DNA of 64,000 nucleotides. Source: Pseudisothecium myosuroides. Lineage: Eukaryota > Streptophyta > Bryopsida > Hypnales > Lembophyllaceae. Shown here one piece after another: positions 34,603 through 45,889 of the stretch (its first letter is position 1; every line of letters starts with the position of its first letter). The translations under genes were made by a program, and so were the position numbers. Under the pieces are notes generated by a model. That model saw nothing but the letters and a program-made list of their open reading frames with translations, did no database searches and was not told the DNA's origin. The stretch covers positions 4,402,001-4,466,000 of the forward strand of contig OX637293.1 of the NCBI GenBank assembly GCA_951799445.1, given 5' to 3'.

Positions 34603-34611
34603 AAAATACTC
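34603..34611 (+). other. Right target-site duplication of the MULE
   Basis: AAAATACTC, identical to 16,360-16,368, immediately outside the right inverted terminus. Confidence 0.85.
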
Positions 34612-35786
34612 TAATATGTTATAAATTTTGTAAAGTAATCCATAGAACAACAAAAATGAAAATTGTCATCAAGTAAGAGTTGTCTTATCAATGAAGAAAT
34701 CAAATTTTTATAATTGTATAGAATGGTTGAAGTCATTAAATTGTTAATTTACTTAATTTTAAATAGTGAGTTATCATATTCAAATTATAAATTGACTTTG
34801 CATCCAAAAGATGCAAACACACTGTCCTTGTATGCCATCCTGACTCAAAAATTCCATGAGCTTTGATGTGCTTAAAAAAGTTCATTCCCCCTTCCCACAA
34901 ATGTTTTTTTTTGCACAAAGTCTAAATTGCAAAAAAAAGTATTTTGATTGACTTCCTAGTGTTGTTCTCAAATATAATACTTACAGAACACGATATATGA
35001 TATATATACATATGAATATATGGTATAAGGTATACAGACGTGGATACTGATACGGGATAAAGTTTTGATATCTCATATCAATTGTAGTGATAGCAACTTT
35101 TAAAAAAATATAAGTAGGGGGGTACAAAATGAATTTCACAAGCACATTGTGATTACCAATTAAATAATTAGGAAATTGTGGCAATTGTGTCATTATGTAC
35201 CCAAATTATGTATTGATATTGTTATGCTAGTAGAATGTTCTAAAGACAATTGGATAACAGTGGAAGATCTCTAGAATTTTCAACAATGGCCCCTTTATAT
35301 GAAAGCAATATTTAGTCATGTCATTTTATTGGATGTTTGAAATAATTGATAGTATAGGATGTATTGGATACTTGTGGAGTTGCCTTTTTAAAGCTTAGTC
35401 AAAACCATAAAAAGGAGAAGAGAGTGATTTGAGCAGCAATTGACAAAAATGAAGGAAAAATTCAATAGTATATATTTTGTTGTTGTATTGTAATTTAATT
35501 TATGTGTTTATTATTTTAAATAATTTTCAATTAAAGTTTGGAGTATAGCATAATACTAGTAGCTTCTAGTAATTAAGTCTTTGTTGAAATTAGTATGCAC
35601 ATGGATATAAAGATATTCTAAGGCATTGGTTTCTTTATTAACTTGTTTATTTGGTGTTCTTCATTCCTTGTCATCCATGTTTTGTATGTAACCCTAATTT
35701 TGTATTGCCTTTTGGATTATACTCAAATGTCTACAACTTCTTTAGAGCTTTCATTGAAATACAAATTTACTGTAAAATACACTAGA
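34612..35786. other. AT-rich non-coding DNA
   Basis: No gene or clear repeat recognised. Short frames only. Confidence 0.5.
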
Positions 35787-36728
35787 TTAACCCCTAAAGG
35801 TCCAAACACCATTTTTTGACAACATAGTGATTTTGGGCAGCTCATTATGAGTGGAGTTTTTATTTTTTTTCTTTGAAATTTTCACAAAAGATGTGCCCAA
35901 GGAGTAGCTTTAAGGACCAAGAATTTTCATAATTTTTGACTACATGGTTAAAAAGTTATTGTATGATATGTAATTTTCGGTGCACGGCGGGCAGCCCGGG
36001 CAGCTCAAAAAAATCTTTAAAAATCATTTTTTTTAAAAATAAAATTTTGAAATTGGTTCTTCAGATTTATATGTAAGTAGAAAGCTTTAAATCATTCCAT
36101 TTGGATTAATGAGTCAAAAGTTATGAGGATTCTTAGTTTGAGGGTAGTTATGGAATCTCTTCTCTAAAATAAACTTTGAAGTCCTTTATTTTACTCAATT
36201 TTCAATATTTTTGAAAAAAATAAAAACATTGGATGTATATTATTTATTACAACATTACAACCGTTGGGATTGGCATTTTTCAATTCTATAAATAAATTCT
36301 TAACAATTTAGTGTTTTGAATCATTCTCTACTTCTTTCTACTTACTATTTGTTTCCTATATGTTGTGCAATTCCAAATGATCTGAAATTTTTCAAGCATG
36401 TAGCCAACTTGCCTAGAAGAATGAATCCAAAGAGTAACCACCATTTTGGGCATTTTTTCATACAAATGTGACCTTGTGAAGTGCAGCTGCCCGGATTTTC
36501 GCAGGGACAAAAAAAGGGGTTTTGTCAATTGAAACGTTGATATCTTCTAATCCGCACGGTGGAAAATTCTGAAATTTTTTCCACATCTTCTCAAACCAGT
36601 GTTCTATAAAATCTTACGGTTACATGTGTCCAAAAATAATTTTTTTTCTAAAGTTTGGTACTTGTATTAGAAATGGCAGTTTTGGAGCAATTTGGGTGAA
36701 AACATAGTCTCAGACCTTTAGGGGTTAA
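35787..36728. mobile_element. piggyBac-like non-autonomous element, 942 bp
   Basis: Bordered by TTAA on both sides. The inverted ends are TTAACCCCTAAAGGTC at 35,787 and its reverse complement ending at 36,728. A TTAA target with ends starting CCC is characteristic of piggyBac. The interior (TTTTGGGCAG near 35,830, AAATGGCAGTTTTG near 36,672) is shared with copies at about 45,090-45,889 and 51,693-52,596. No transposase. Superfamily assignment is inferred from ends only. Confidence 0.6.
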
Positions 36729-36936
36729 TGGTTTGAATCCAATTGAGATTGAAAGTTTTTTTAAAATATAAAAATTGGATTGCACAATTAAATTAATAGT
36801 TTCATACATTGACTTTGAGAACTTAGTAAATATATTGCTATCGGTATAGTGATTAAAAAAAAATAAGAACAATTAGTGAATGAATTTTTTGTAAATGTGC
36901 ATTTAAAAATGCAAATTGTCCATTAGTATGTCATTG

Positions 36937-37744
36937 TTAACCCCTAACTGCCTTAGCAACCATATATGGTCGATCTGAAATTTCAGGCTCATTTTGGTAT
37001 GGGCAGTTAAATTTGTTTGACCGTTTTAAATTTTTTTCGATTAGTTTTTAGGGTTAACTATTGAAAACTTTCATTTTTCACTGCAAAAGGCAAACATTTG
37101 ATTTTTGAGAGGTCTTCAAAGCCATATATGTCCATTAGCGGAAGAGTAAAGCTTCCTAATTTTTACTTCATTTCTCAACTTTTGCCAATTTCACTTGATT
37201 TGAAATCTAAAAACTTGTACTTATCCATTAACTTTGAAAATGGTCTCAATGGAAAGAATAAAGTGTTTTCATGATTTTCACCATTGAAAATTTAAACATG
37301 CAAGTGTTGATTTGGAATTATTTGCGATTTATACTTATAAAAAAACCCTGCATTTCACCAATTGCAAGGTGGATCATGTAATAAGTGATAGCTTTTCATG
37401 TGAAATTAAGTTTTTTGAAAGTGCATTTTAGTGTGCTTACATTATTAGTAGTTGTTCATGTCACTTCCCATTCCAAAAAAATTTTATATGCAAATTTCTA
37501 AAACATTGTGGGGAGGGCAGCATACTAAAAATAGAAAGCATACATTTCTCTTGTTATAATCTCACAACTCCTATGCAATTTTGCACTCAAAATTGGTATG
37601 CATACTAATAATCAATTTCTTTAAACATCTACATGGTTAGATTTTGAAAAAAATACAATTTGCTTCATTGAGGTTAACTATAAGCCTATGCTCTTTTTTC
37701 ATAGTTAAAACACACTTGAAAAGGCTTGGGCATTTAGGGGTTAA
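36937..37744. mobile_element. piggyBac-like non-autonomous element, 808 bp
   Basis: The ends are TTAACCCCTAA (36,937-36,947) and TTAGGGGTTAA (37,734-37,744). The interior differs from the 35,787 element but matches 2,131-2,850 in inverted orientation, so this is a second subfamily with the same ends. No coding capacity. Confidence 0.6.
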
Positions 37745-38669
37745 TGCAATGCAACTCTAATAGAGATAAGATGATTATTTAAAAAAAAATCTTACTTTTA
37801 CATAATTTATTTATTAACTTGGTTCTTTTAATAAACCTATAAAAGCCTTTGAAACAATTTAAAAAAATTTTGAAACCTTAATCATTTGTCTGATTATATT
37901 AGAATTAAAAAATTCCATTTGCTATTTATATTGTATCTTATAATTTAATACCACAATTGAATTATTTTTAATTTTTTGAGCTATAATTTACTAATCACTT
38001 GTATAGTACATAATTAAAAATTAATTAATTTATTCTTAATTTGTATGTAATCTATATTATAAATATTTTCAAAATTTTCATGTATTTTAAGAGTCAAAAT
38101 TCACCAATAAAAAATATCATAGATGTGAATTATGTATTATAGGTGGTTGTCAAGTTTAACATTCATTGTTGAATAATTAATTAAAGTTTGAAAATATGAT
38201 TTGATAAAGGCCTTGGCATAAAAATATTTTCTCTACTTAGTTTTTTACTTTAAAAAATGACATCTAAAATATTCCAACATCTTTTTGTAGGAATATTTTT
38301 TGCCAAACCTAACGATTGGGCATGATAATAAGTATAAAGAACAATAACAATCTAAATAGATTCATGAAAAATGTAAAAAGTTAAAGCATTTAATTTGAAG
38401 TTTTTTAAATAATAAATTAATTAAAAATAGATATTACTTCTAACTTTAAAGCACGGGCATGAATCAAGTGAATTGATAAAACTAATCATTAAAAAAATAA
38501 GCATATTTGGATTTGTACAAAGCTAATTGAAGTATAAATAAATTACATACAGTAACAATTGAATTAAAAACAATGAATAATTATAATTTGTAATACTAAA
38601 GCATCAAATCTAATTTTAAATTTTAATTCATGTCTTCAATTTGAATAGAAGGTAATACATTTTTTTATC

Positions 38670-38742
38670 CCAAAGTAACCTTCATCCCATACTAGTTGTA
38701 AACTGCGCTAAATTATTTAATTTGGGATGAAGGTTACTTTGG
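38670..38742. repeat. Perfect 20-bp inverted repeat with 33-nt loop
   Basis: CCAAAGTAACCTTCATCCCA at 38,670-38,689 has its exact reverse complement at 38,723-38,742. The arms are less AT-rich than the surroundings. It could be a MITE remnant or a small hairpin locus. No flanking duplication is evident. Confidence 0.7.
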
Positions 38743-39605
38743 AATTTTGAGGTTTGGACACAATAACTTATTGTAAATTAACCTATATCATTGAAAATCT
38801 TTTTCACTTATTGTAAATCACATAATTTGCTATTTTTTTCAATATTAGCATGTCTATCAATATATTAGTGTTTTAGTATTAATTCTAATCCTACAAATTA
38901 TTTTTATTTATTTATTTATTTGGTCTTGAATTTATTTCTAATATCATTTCTTATTAGTAGTATTGCATTTTCAGTTTCTTCCCATTTTATTATTTACCTA
39001 ATTTGCTTACTTTCTCAAATCTTACTTAAAGTCTTTTGTACCGAAAATCTCTATTTTTTTTCCTTAGAATTTTTTTATCAATCTTTTCTAATTGCATTTC
39101 CTACTTTACGCACCAATATTCCAAAGTTTCCATTGCTATTTAACAAAAAATTCAATAATATATAATTATATATTATTTTTATTTATTAATACTTCTAAAT
39201 TTGCATTTTCATCCAATTTATTTATATTTTTTATATTTTAAGTTGTGAGCCAATGTAATCAATGCCTTCTCCTACTATATGTCCATCTAAAATTTTTATA
39301 ACATCTATTCAAGAAAAAATGCAATGTATAATTCTAAAAGAACAGGACATAATAAGACTTAAAAAAAAGAGGTTGTAATGGAATGAAAGAAGACATGAGC
39401 TTACTTTTCATTAGATGAAATTTCGGGCCTTTAATGGATTGCAAGTTTCTAAACTATTGGGAACGTGAAAATTGTGCCGCATCAGCAATTTGCAATAGTT
39501 GGAAGATTGTCATAATGGATAATAATATTTTATTAATTATTACTCATTATTAATTTTTTAAATTAAATTAAATTAAATTAATTTTTTTTAACATTTAATA
39601 TTTTG

Positions 39606-39665
39606 ATAGCATTCCGATGCTATTCCGATGCTATTCCGATGCTATTCCGATAGCATTCCGATGTA
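39606..39665 (+). repeat. Minisatellite of 11-bp units
   Basis: About five tandem copies of GCTATTCCGAT (the outer ones read GCATTCCGAT) in otherwise AT-rich DNA. Confidence 0.85.
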
Positions 39666-40795
39666 GCAAGAAAATCAAGTCTAAAATGGCCCTTCTCTTG
39701 TTTCAAATCTCATCTAATGAAAGCATTTACGACTTATATTAAGCTTGAAGTTTTTTTAGTTGGTCAACGATTCTATAGAATTTGGAGTTTTTTTATTTTT
39801 ATTTGTAGTATTCACTTAGAAATCACATAGAAGTTATAGCTGATCAATCTTAGTTGGCTTAGTCATTCAAAAGTCGCATAGAAGTTGCAATTTTTAAATG
39901 TAGTTCTAGAAGTGGCACTACAATTGCATAAAATTGTTGCAATAAAAAAACATGTAGTTTAAAGACGTTATAAACGTAGTTCAACATAATATGCATTTTA
40001 TTAGAAATAAAACATGTTGGTATCAACACTTTTAGAACGCAAAAATACATTATAAACGCGATTTTAAACGTAAGAATATTATATTGAGTATCATTACTTT
40101 TGATCGCCGGTTGCTATATTTCATTATTTTTTTAACTATAATAATTTTTATAAATTTAAAATGAATTTTGAAATTAGTTAAGGCACTAAACTTACAATAA
40201 TAATACCACTAGATTTGGACTAGTGTTGTTTGAATAGAAACATTTAATATGTTTGTTTATTTTATAAATTTTATAAATTAAAAATATTTAATCCATTTAT
40301 TGAAGAAAATATAGTAAATGTATAAATATTGAAGCACAGAAAAATTGATGAACAAAATTTTATACAAAATTGCTATTTATGCAAGGTCATTTTCATTACA
40401 TTTAGACAAAATTGAATAAAAAAACATCAATATTCACTATTGAAAATAATTATACTTTTTAATTTTAACTTAGATTTTGAGATTCTTTGGGTGAATTGAC
40501 TATTTTTCATTTATTCATATTATCAAACTTCATTTTAGCATAACTTATTCAATTTTTATTTGTTCTTGATGTATAAGATATTTATGAAACCCCCTAAATT
40601 TTTTTAATTATGCACAAAATGCTTACATATCACAAATCCATGGAGATATGAAAGCGATAAAACAATGCAACGATATGAAAAAATGGGACAGATGAAATGA
40701 TTATTAAATAAAATAATAACAAATTGTCAAAATGTATGAAAAATTGATAAATCTGCTACAGTTGATGAAATGATGATTCGCTATAAGGGGACTTA

Positions 40796-43700
40796 TTGCT
40801 CTACGAGGTTAGACATGCCTCTAAAATTGTAGAAGTGAGGCTTACAAGTTTGGAGCTTAACAGATGCAAAATCCAAATTTGTTTTCCAATTTTGAAGTTT
40901 ATCATGGTTGAAGAAGAAATGCGAAATCCGCGGAGGGGATGGCGAAGCACGATTGGCACACAATATAGTGTTGCGCTTGTTTGCAGAAAACAAGAATAAA
41001 TGACATGTAATTGTTAAGGATAATTTTTTCTCTAGCATTGTCTTATTCAAAAATGTTTTTAAAGAAAAATCAATGCAAACGATATAATGAGAGTAAATTA
41101 GATGGGCCTCTCACAATCTTTTAAAAATGTAAAAACGTTCTATAGTAATGAGCAAGATATATTACATTGGTGTATGTATGATTCAAGGCAAATGACTAGC
41201 ATTATATACAAGGACAAAAAACAGTTTTCATCAATTCTATCTATGCAGTGCCGATATATTTTTCATATGAATTTTAATTGCAGCTGTTCTAAATCGTACT
41301 AATTTACATCGGGAGAACATTTAGTCATCATTGATGCACCCTGAGTATACAACACATATATGCAATGTAGATTTGGCAGATTAATTACGTGCTTTACATA
41401 TATATCAAATTCGGTCCCATAAGTGTACTAAAAGTCAATTTTGGTCAAATTTTAAATTTAATTTCATAATTTTACATGATAATTTATGATATACATAGAT
41501 GAGAATTTTTTGAATTCAATTGTAGAGTTATATAGGAAAATCCTCCATCTATATCCTATTTTCAAGGAACATATCTAAAGAAGAATAAAAATTCTCTTTA
41601 TATGTACAAAATTCAAAGTTTGAATGATAGTATTCTTCTTATGTAAAATAAATATTTTTAAATTTTAATTGGATGATTATTATCAATGTCTTTCAATGAA
41701 TATTTATGCAAAATTATGAATATTAAATGAAACAATACAAGAAAAAAAAAGATTGACAACTTAGCTTTTGAAATGGTCTTCACATAGCCACACACCAAAT
41801 TGTTTTTCAAAAGACACTTTAGGATTTAAAATAAGATTTGTGTTTAGGATAATAGGATTTGGGATTCTGTGATGTAAAGCTTTCAAATTTGAAACTAATT
41901 CTAATGAATGAAAATTATAGAAGATATTTTTGTTAAGACTAAGTCAAAAATCCAAGATTAAATTACAGGCGTTTTATCCCTAAAGGTCTTTAAGTATATT
42001 TTATGAAAAACATTAAAAAAAACTATCATTTCTATTAAAGTTATCAAATTTAAAAAAAATAAAATTTTAAACACATATAATTATAGGGTCTTGTAATAAG
42101 TAAGTTTGAGAAGACATGGAAAAAAATTAAAAAAATTTCAATTAAAAGATATTGCAAATCAAAGATGCACTCAAAGATGTTGCAAATGCAACTAAATCAT
42201 ACACGAGTATGTGCTTGGTAGACGCGATTGTTATCCAATCAATGAATAACTCTAGTCATTTCGTCCTCACCTAGTTTGAGGCTTCTCTAGAATTTTCTAC
42301 ATTGCTAATAATAAATATCCACCACTCAAGTAGATTGGCGTGCAAAAAAAAGGTTACACCAAATTGACCAGGTTTTCCTGTAGTCCTCGTACAATGGTTA
42401 ATTTCGTCGGCTTCAATAAGCGTAACGTCTCCAACTTGTAGCTCAAAAAAACAATATAACTCTAAAAGTCATAAAATTGAACACCATTGCCATTTTGTAA
42501 AGTACCTATATAATGTTCAAACAAACATTTTTAGAAATTTATATATTATAGAAATACATTCAATTAAAACACAATTAAATAAAATAAGCATGAGAATTTA
42601 AAATTTACCACTTTCACCAAGCCAAAGAAAAAACCTATAAGAGAAGTCATTTCCATCGCAGTGTACTCTCACTTTGTAATTTTTTGTTATAGCAAGACAA
42701 GAAAATGGAAAATCCCCTATACGGCTGCCGGTGAATTACATACTCTCGATGGCCTAAGCATTTTTCAAATGCTCAAAGATAGAAAGAAATTTTTTTTTAA
42801 ATCTTTTGTTATGATTTTTACAAAAGCCTCCAATCGAATATAACATTCTGGATTCGAATGTTTATACTTGTATAGAATCCAATTCATTAGAAATACATTT
42901 AAATAAGATAAAATAAGATCATTTATAAATTATAAAAATTTATAAAAAAAATATCTTACAAATAAAAAAAAACACTTAGCAAACTAGTCTTTTATATTTG
43001 TAGCAAACGCCGAAAGTTACCATTCGAATTCCTTCTTTGAGCTTTCTTCTAATTGTGAGTCTTGAAGTTCTCTCAAGCCATTTCGCCTCCTTTGTAAAAA
43101 ATAACAGCTCTTCTGGAGTAAAAATGTCATTTACAAGATGAACAAGTTCTTCAAAAGGGTCACGGGAGATGCTGAAGAATAAATCTATTGATGATCTTCA
43201 TCTTTTAGAACATAAGTCCTTTAAAACTCCTTACTTCATACAATCTTTGTGACCTCGTATAATGTAGTATATGCAGGGCTTACATATATTGAAGACTCGG
43301 GAAGGGTACGATTTTTAATAGTAACGACATGCTCGGCAATGTGATTTTGCACATGTGTTGAATAAATGCACAATTACATGTAATTGTGCAAAATGAAGAA
43401 AGGGTTCCGTTGTTTTACATGTAATTGTACAACATCCAAAACTTTGACTTTTAAAAATTCAATATAATAATAAGTTAAACTTTCAATTGAGGTTTACAAG
43501 CCTATTTTCATTACAAAACATTAAAAAATGTGTTATAAATTGTAAAAAATAAAACACTAATTGATTTTAATATTTTCTACATCCAAATAAATTTTGAAAC
43601 AATAAAATTGAAAGATCCCGATAAAATAAAAATAAAACATATTTAACATGTTCTCATACTATTTTTGTTTCCATTTACCAAACACAATCTAATCTTTTTA

Positions 43701-45089
43701 AGACTTCAACTCAAAAAAATTTATTTCTTCAAAAGAGTAATTAATATTTGAAATCTAGGCACTAGAAATTCAACTAACCCAAGCTTAGAAATTGGAATGA
43801 TTAGACTATTGAAGGGGGATTTTTATAACAAATATCCATCGGCAAACAATAAAAAATGTGATCTAAGTTGTAGAAAAATGAATGTTTTTAATATTCTTTG
43901 GATGACCTATAGTCAGGGCTTTTATTTAAAGCCATTGCGGGAGCATTCTCCAACAATTATTCTAAAAAAATAAAGTCTTTTACATTTACTTTAAATTGTC
44001 AAGCTTTGAAAGTTTTAATTACATTGTTTTGAATACAACAACAACTAGCCTAAACCAAAATTGTTTAATTGAAGTGAAGTCTTCTATACAACAAACAATA
44101 TTTCGAAATTAAATTTTTTTTAAAACAATGTGTTTAGGTTGATTGATAAATAAAAAATATGGAGGCTATATCAAAATTCACTACCAAATGTTTCTATAAA
44201 AAAAAAGAATAAATCATCTTTTAATAATTTCTTATCTATTAGATTGGAAAAGCACAAACTTCACTTCTTGGCAAGTACAAATAAGTGTAAATGTACATTG
44301 TTGCTGACAAATTACAAGTACATAATTGATTAAAATTTAAAAAAACAACATCCTAAATATGAACAACTTATCCAATTGTAATGTCGTATAAGTTCAACAC
44401 ATACAACGATTAAGTTTACACCCCCAAACATTTCACCTACATCAAAGTACCAAGGTCTTATCAATATTACAAAGACCTTCAAGTTAAAATCATAAACTTC
44501 AAAGAATCACAAAGTAGCATCAATACAATATCTTTCAAAGTATTCAATGACACATTTGTAATTTTGCATTGAATTGTGCAAATTATTGACAATAAGATGG
44601 CTTAGAAAAAGACGTGCCAAATTTCACGAAGCACCACATAGTAGGCGAAGAAGCTATCTGACATTTATCAAAGTCCGAAATCTTTGTGTAGTTTGTAACA
44701 ATGGCACTTAGCTATTGGTAAGGCTAAAAATATATTATTCTATTTATGGCACTTAGCTATTGGCTTAAAGGACGCTTCCAAAAATTCCATGAAAATCTTG
44801 TTTGAAAAGATATTGAACAAGTAAGTGTAAATTCCAATTTTGTTTTGTAAAATGTTGGTGTTAAACTATTTTTCATTCACTTCTAAATGTTGCATAGTTG
44901 GCTACTTAGAATAGAAATGAAATAAAAACAAAAAGAATTATATTATAATGCTTAAATGCTATCGTTGATGGCCTTTTAACATTTTTTATTGTAATTATGG
45001 AAGGTATGGCGGCAAACACTCTGGGTTGCCAACAAAACTGTGCAAGCACTATTTTATATTAAGATATTTGTAGCAGTTTAGAATATGTC
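40796..45089. other. AT-rich DNA without a recognised gene
   Basis: Low-complexity, AT-rich sequence. A minus-strand frame of about 64 codons at 42,975-43,165 (containing DPFEELVHLVNDIFTPEELL) is protein-like and may be a fragment of a decayed gene, but I do not recognise the family. A 24-bp perfect palindrome lies at 43,367-43,390. Confidence 0.4.
43367..43390. repeat. 24-bp perfect palindrome
   Basis: The half-site TGCACAATTACA is followed by its exact reverse complement. A related ACATGTAATTGTAC sequence lies about 45 bp downstream. Confidence 0.7.
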
Positions 45090-45889
45090 TTAATCACCCC
45101 TGTATGGTCCCCATGAATGATATTGATAGTCTTACTGCATGGGTAACATTTGATCTGAGATGATAGATAAAATTTTGTGAAGGCAGGGAGCATTAGCGTT
45201 CCAAATGAATTCCCAATTTCGGGAACTTAATTAGAAACTCATTTGGGAATATGCTGAATTTCACAAGGAATATACTGAACCCATTTTTTGAAGTTGTCCA
45301 AGGGCATTTTCTATTTACCTAATAGCTCAAACCTTTAAAATTGTTTAGAATTTAGGAATTTTTTTTTTTCAATTTTTTTTTTAGAATCTTGTGAAAAATG
45401 ATTGCATCTTTCAATCTACCATTGGGATTTGTGAGATTTGAAAGAATGGGTAGAAAATCTCATTGCAAAAAAAAGTATTGTATTATCATTTTTCACAACA
45501 TAGTTGCATTGCAAGATTTTTTTGGAACTGTTGTAAGTCTTCAAATCATTTGAAAATTGGTGGAAGTGTTCTTAACATGATTCAAAATATTATATTAAAT
45601 TAAAAGTCCGTAATCCAATTTTTTTCACAAATGGTGGTTAAAGTCATTTGACATTTCAAGGGCAGCGCTCAAAAAAACTTTTTTTCCAACTTTAAATGCA
45701 ATTATCTTCCAATCCATACGGTCAAACTTAATGAAAATTTTACCACATGGTTTTAGCCAAGTGAAGTACAAGAACATATGGTTAGATTAAAAAATATATA
45801 TTTTTAAATTTTCTTGAGTGAATGTAGCAGAAATGGCAGTTTTGAGTGGTTTTTGACAAAAAAAAATGGCTTTGGATTCTCTGGGTTAA
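45090..45889. repeat. Decayed piggyBac-like element, about 800 bp
   Basis: The segment 45,600-45,889 aligns well with 52,310-52,590: TTCACAAATGG, TTTTTCCAACTT, CAAATGC/AAATGC, AAGTGAAGTACAAGA and a GGCAGTTTTGAGTGG-type sequence recur in order. The right end reads CTGGGTTAA. The left border near TTAATCACCCC at 45,090 is tentative. Confidence 0.5.

Larger units (their letters stand above)
16360..34611. mobile_element. 18.2-kb Mutator-like element (MULE) carrying transposase and ParB-methyltransferase genes
   Basis: The perfect 9-bp direct repeat AAAATACTC sits at 16,360-16,368 and 34,603-34,611, the length typical of MULE target duplications. Just inside, the left end (16,369) and right end (34,602, reverse complement) both start CA and share GCTAGCA.GCGAGC: 16 of the first 21 positions match. 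Further in, both ends carry GAGC units spaced 7-8 bp and then GGACCTATGACC followed by a GTGG and TAGGGT motif. Inside lie an intact MULE-type transposase (minus strand) and a ParB/N4-N6-methyltransferase gene (plus strand). The matching duplication and intact transposase suggest recent insertion. An autonomous element is inferred, not shown. Confidence 0.88.
37745..40795. other. AT-rich non-coding DNA
   Basis: No gene recognised. Contains the hairpin at 38,670 and the short minisatellite at 39,606, listed separately. Confidence 0.5.
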
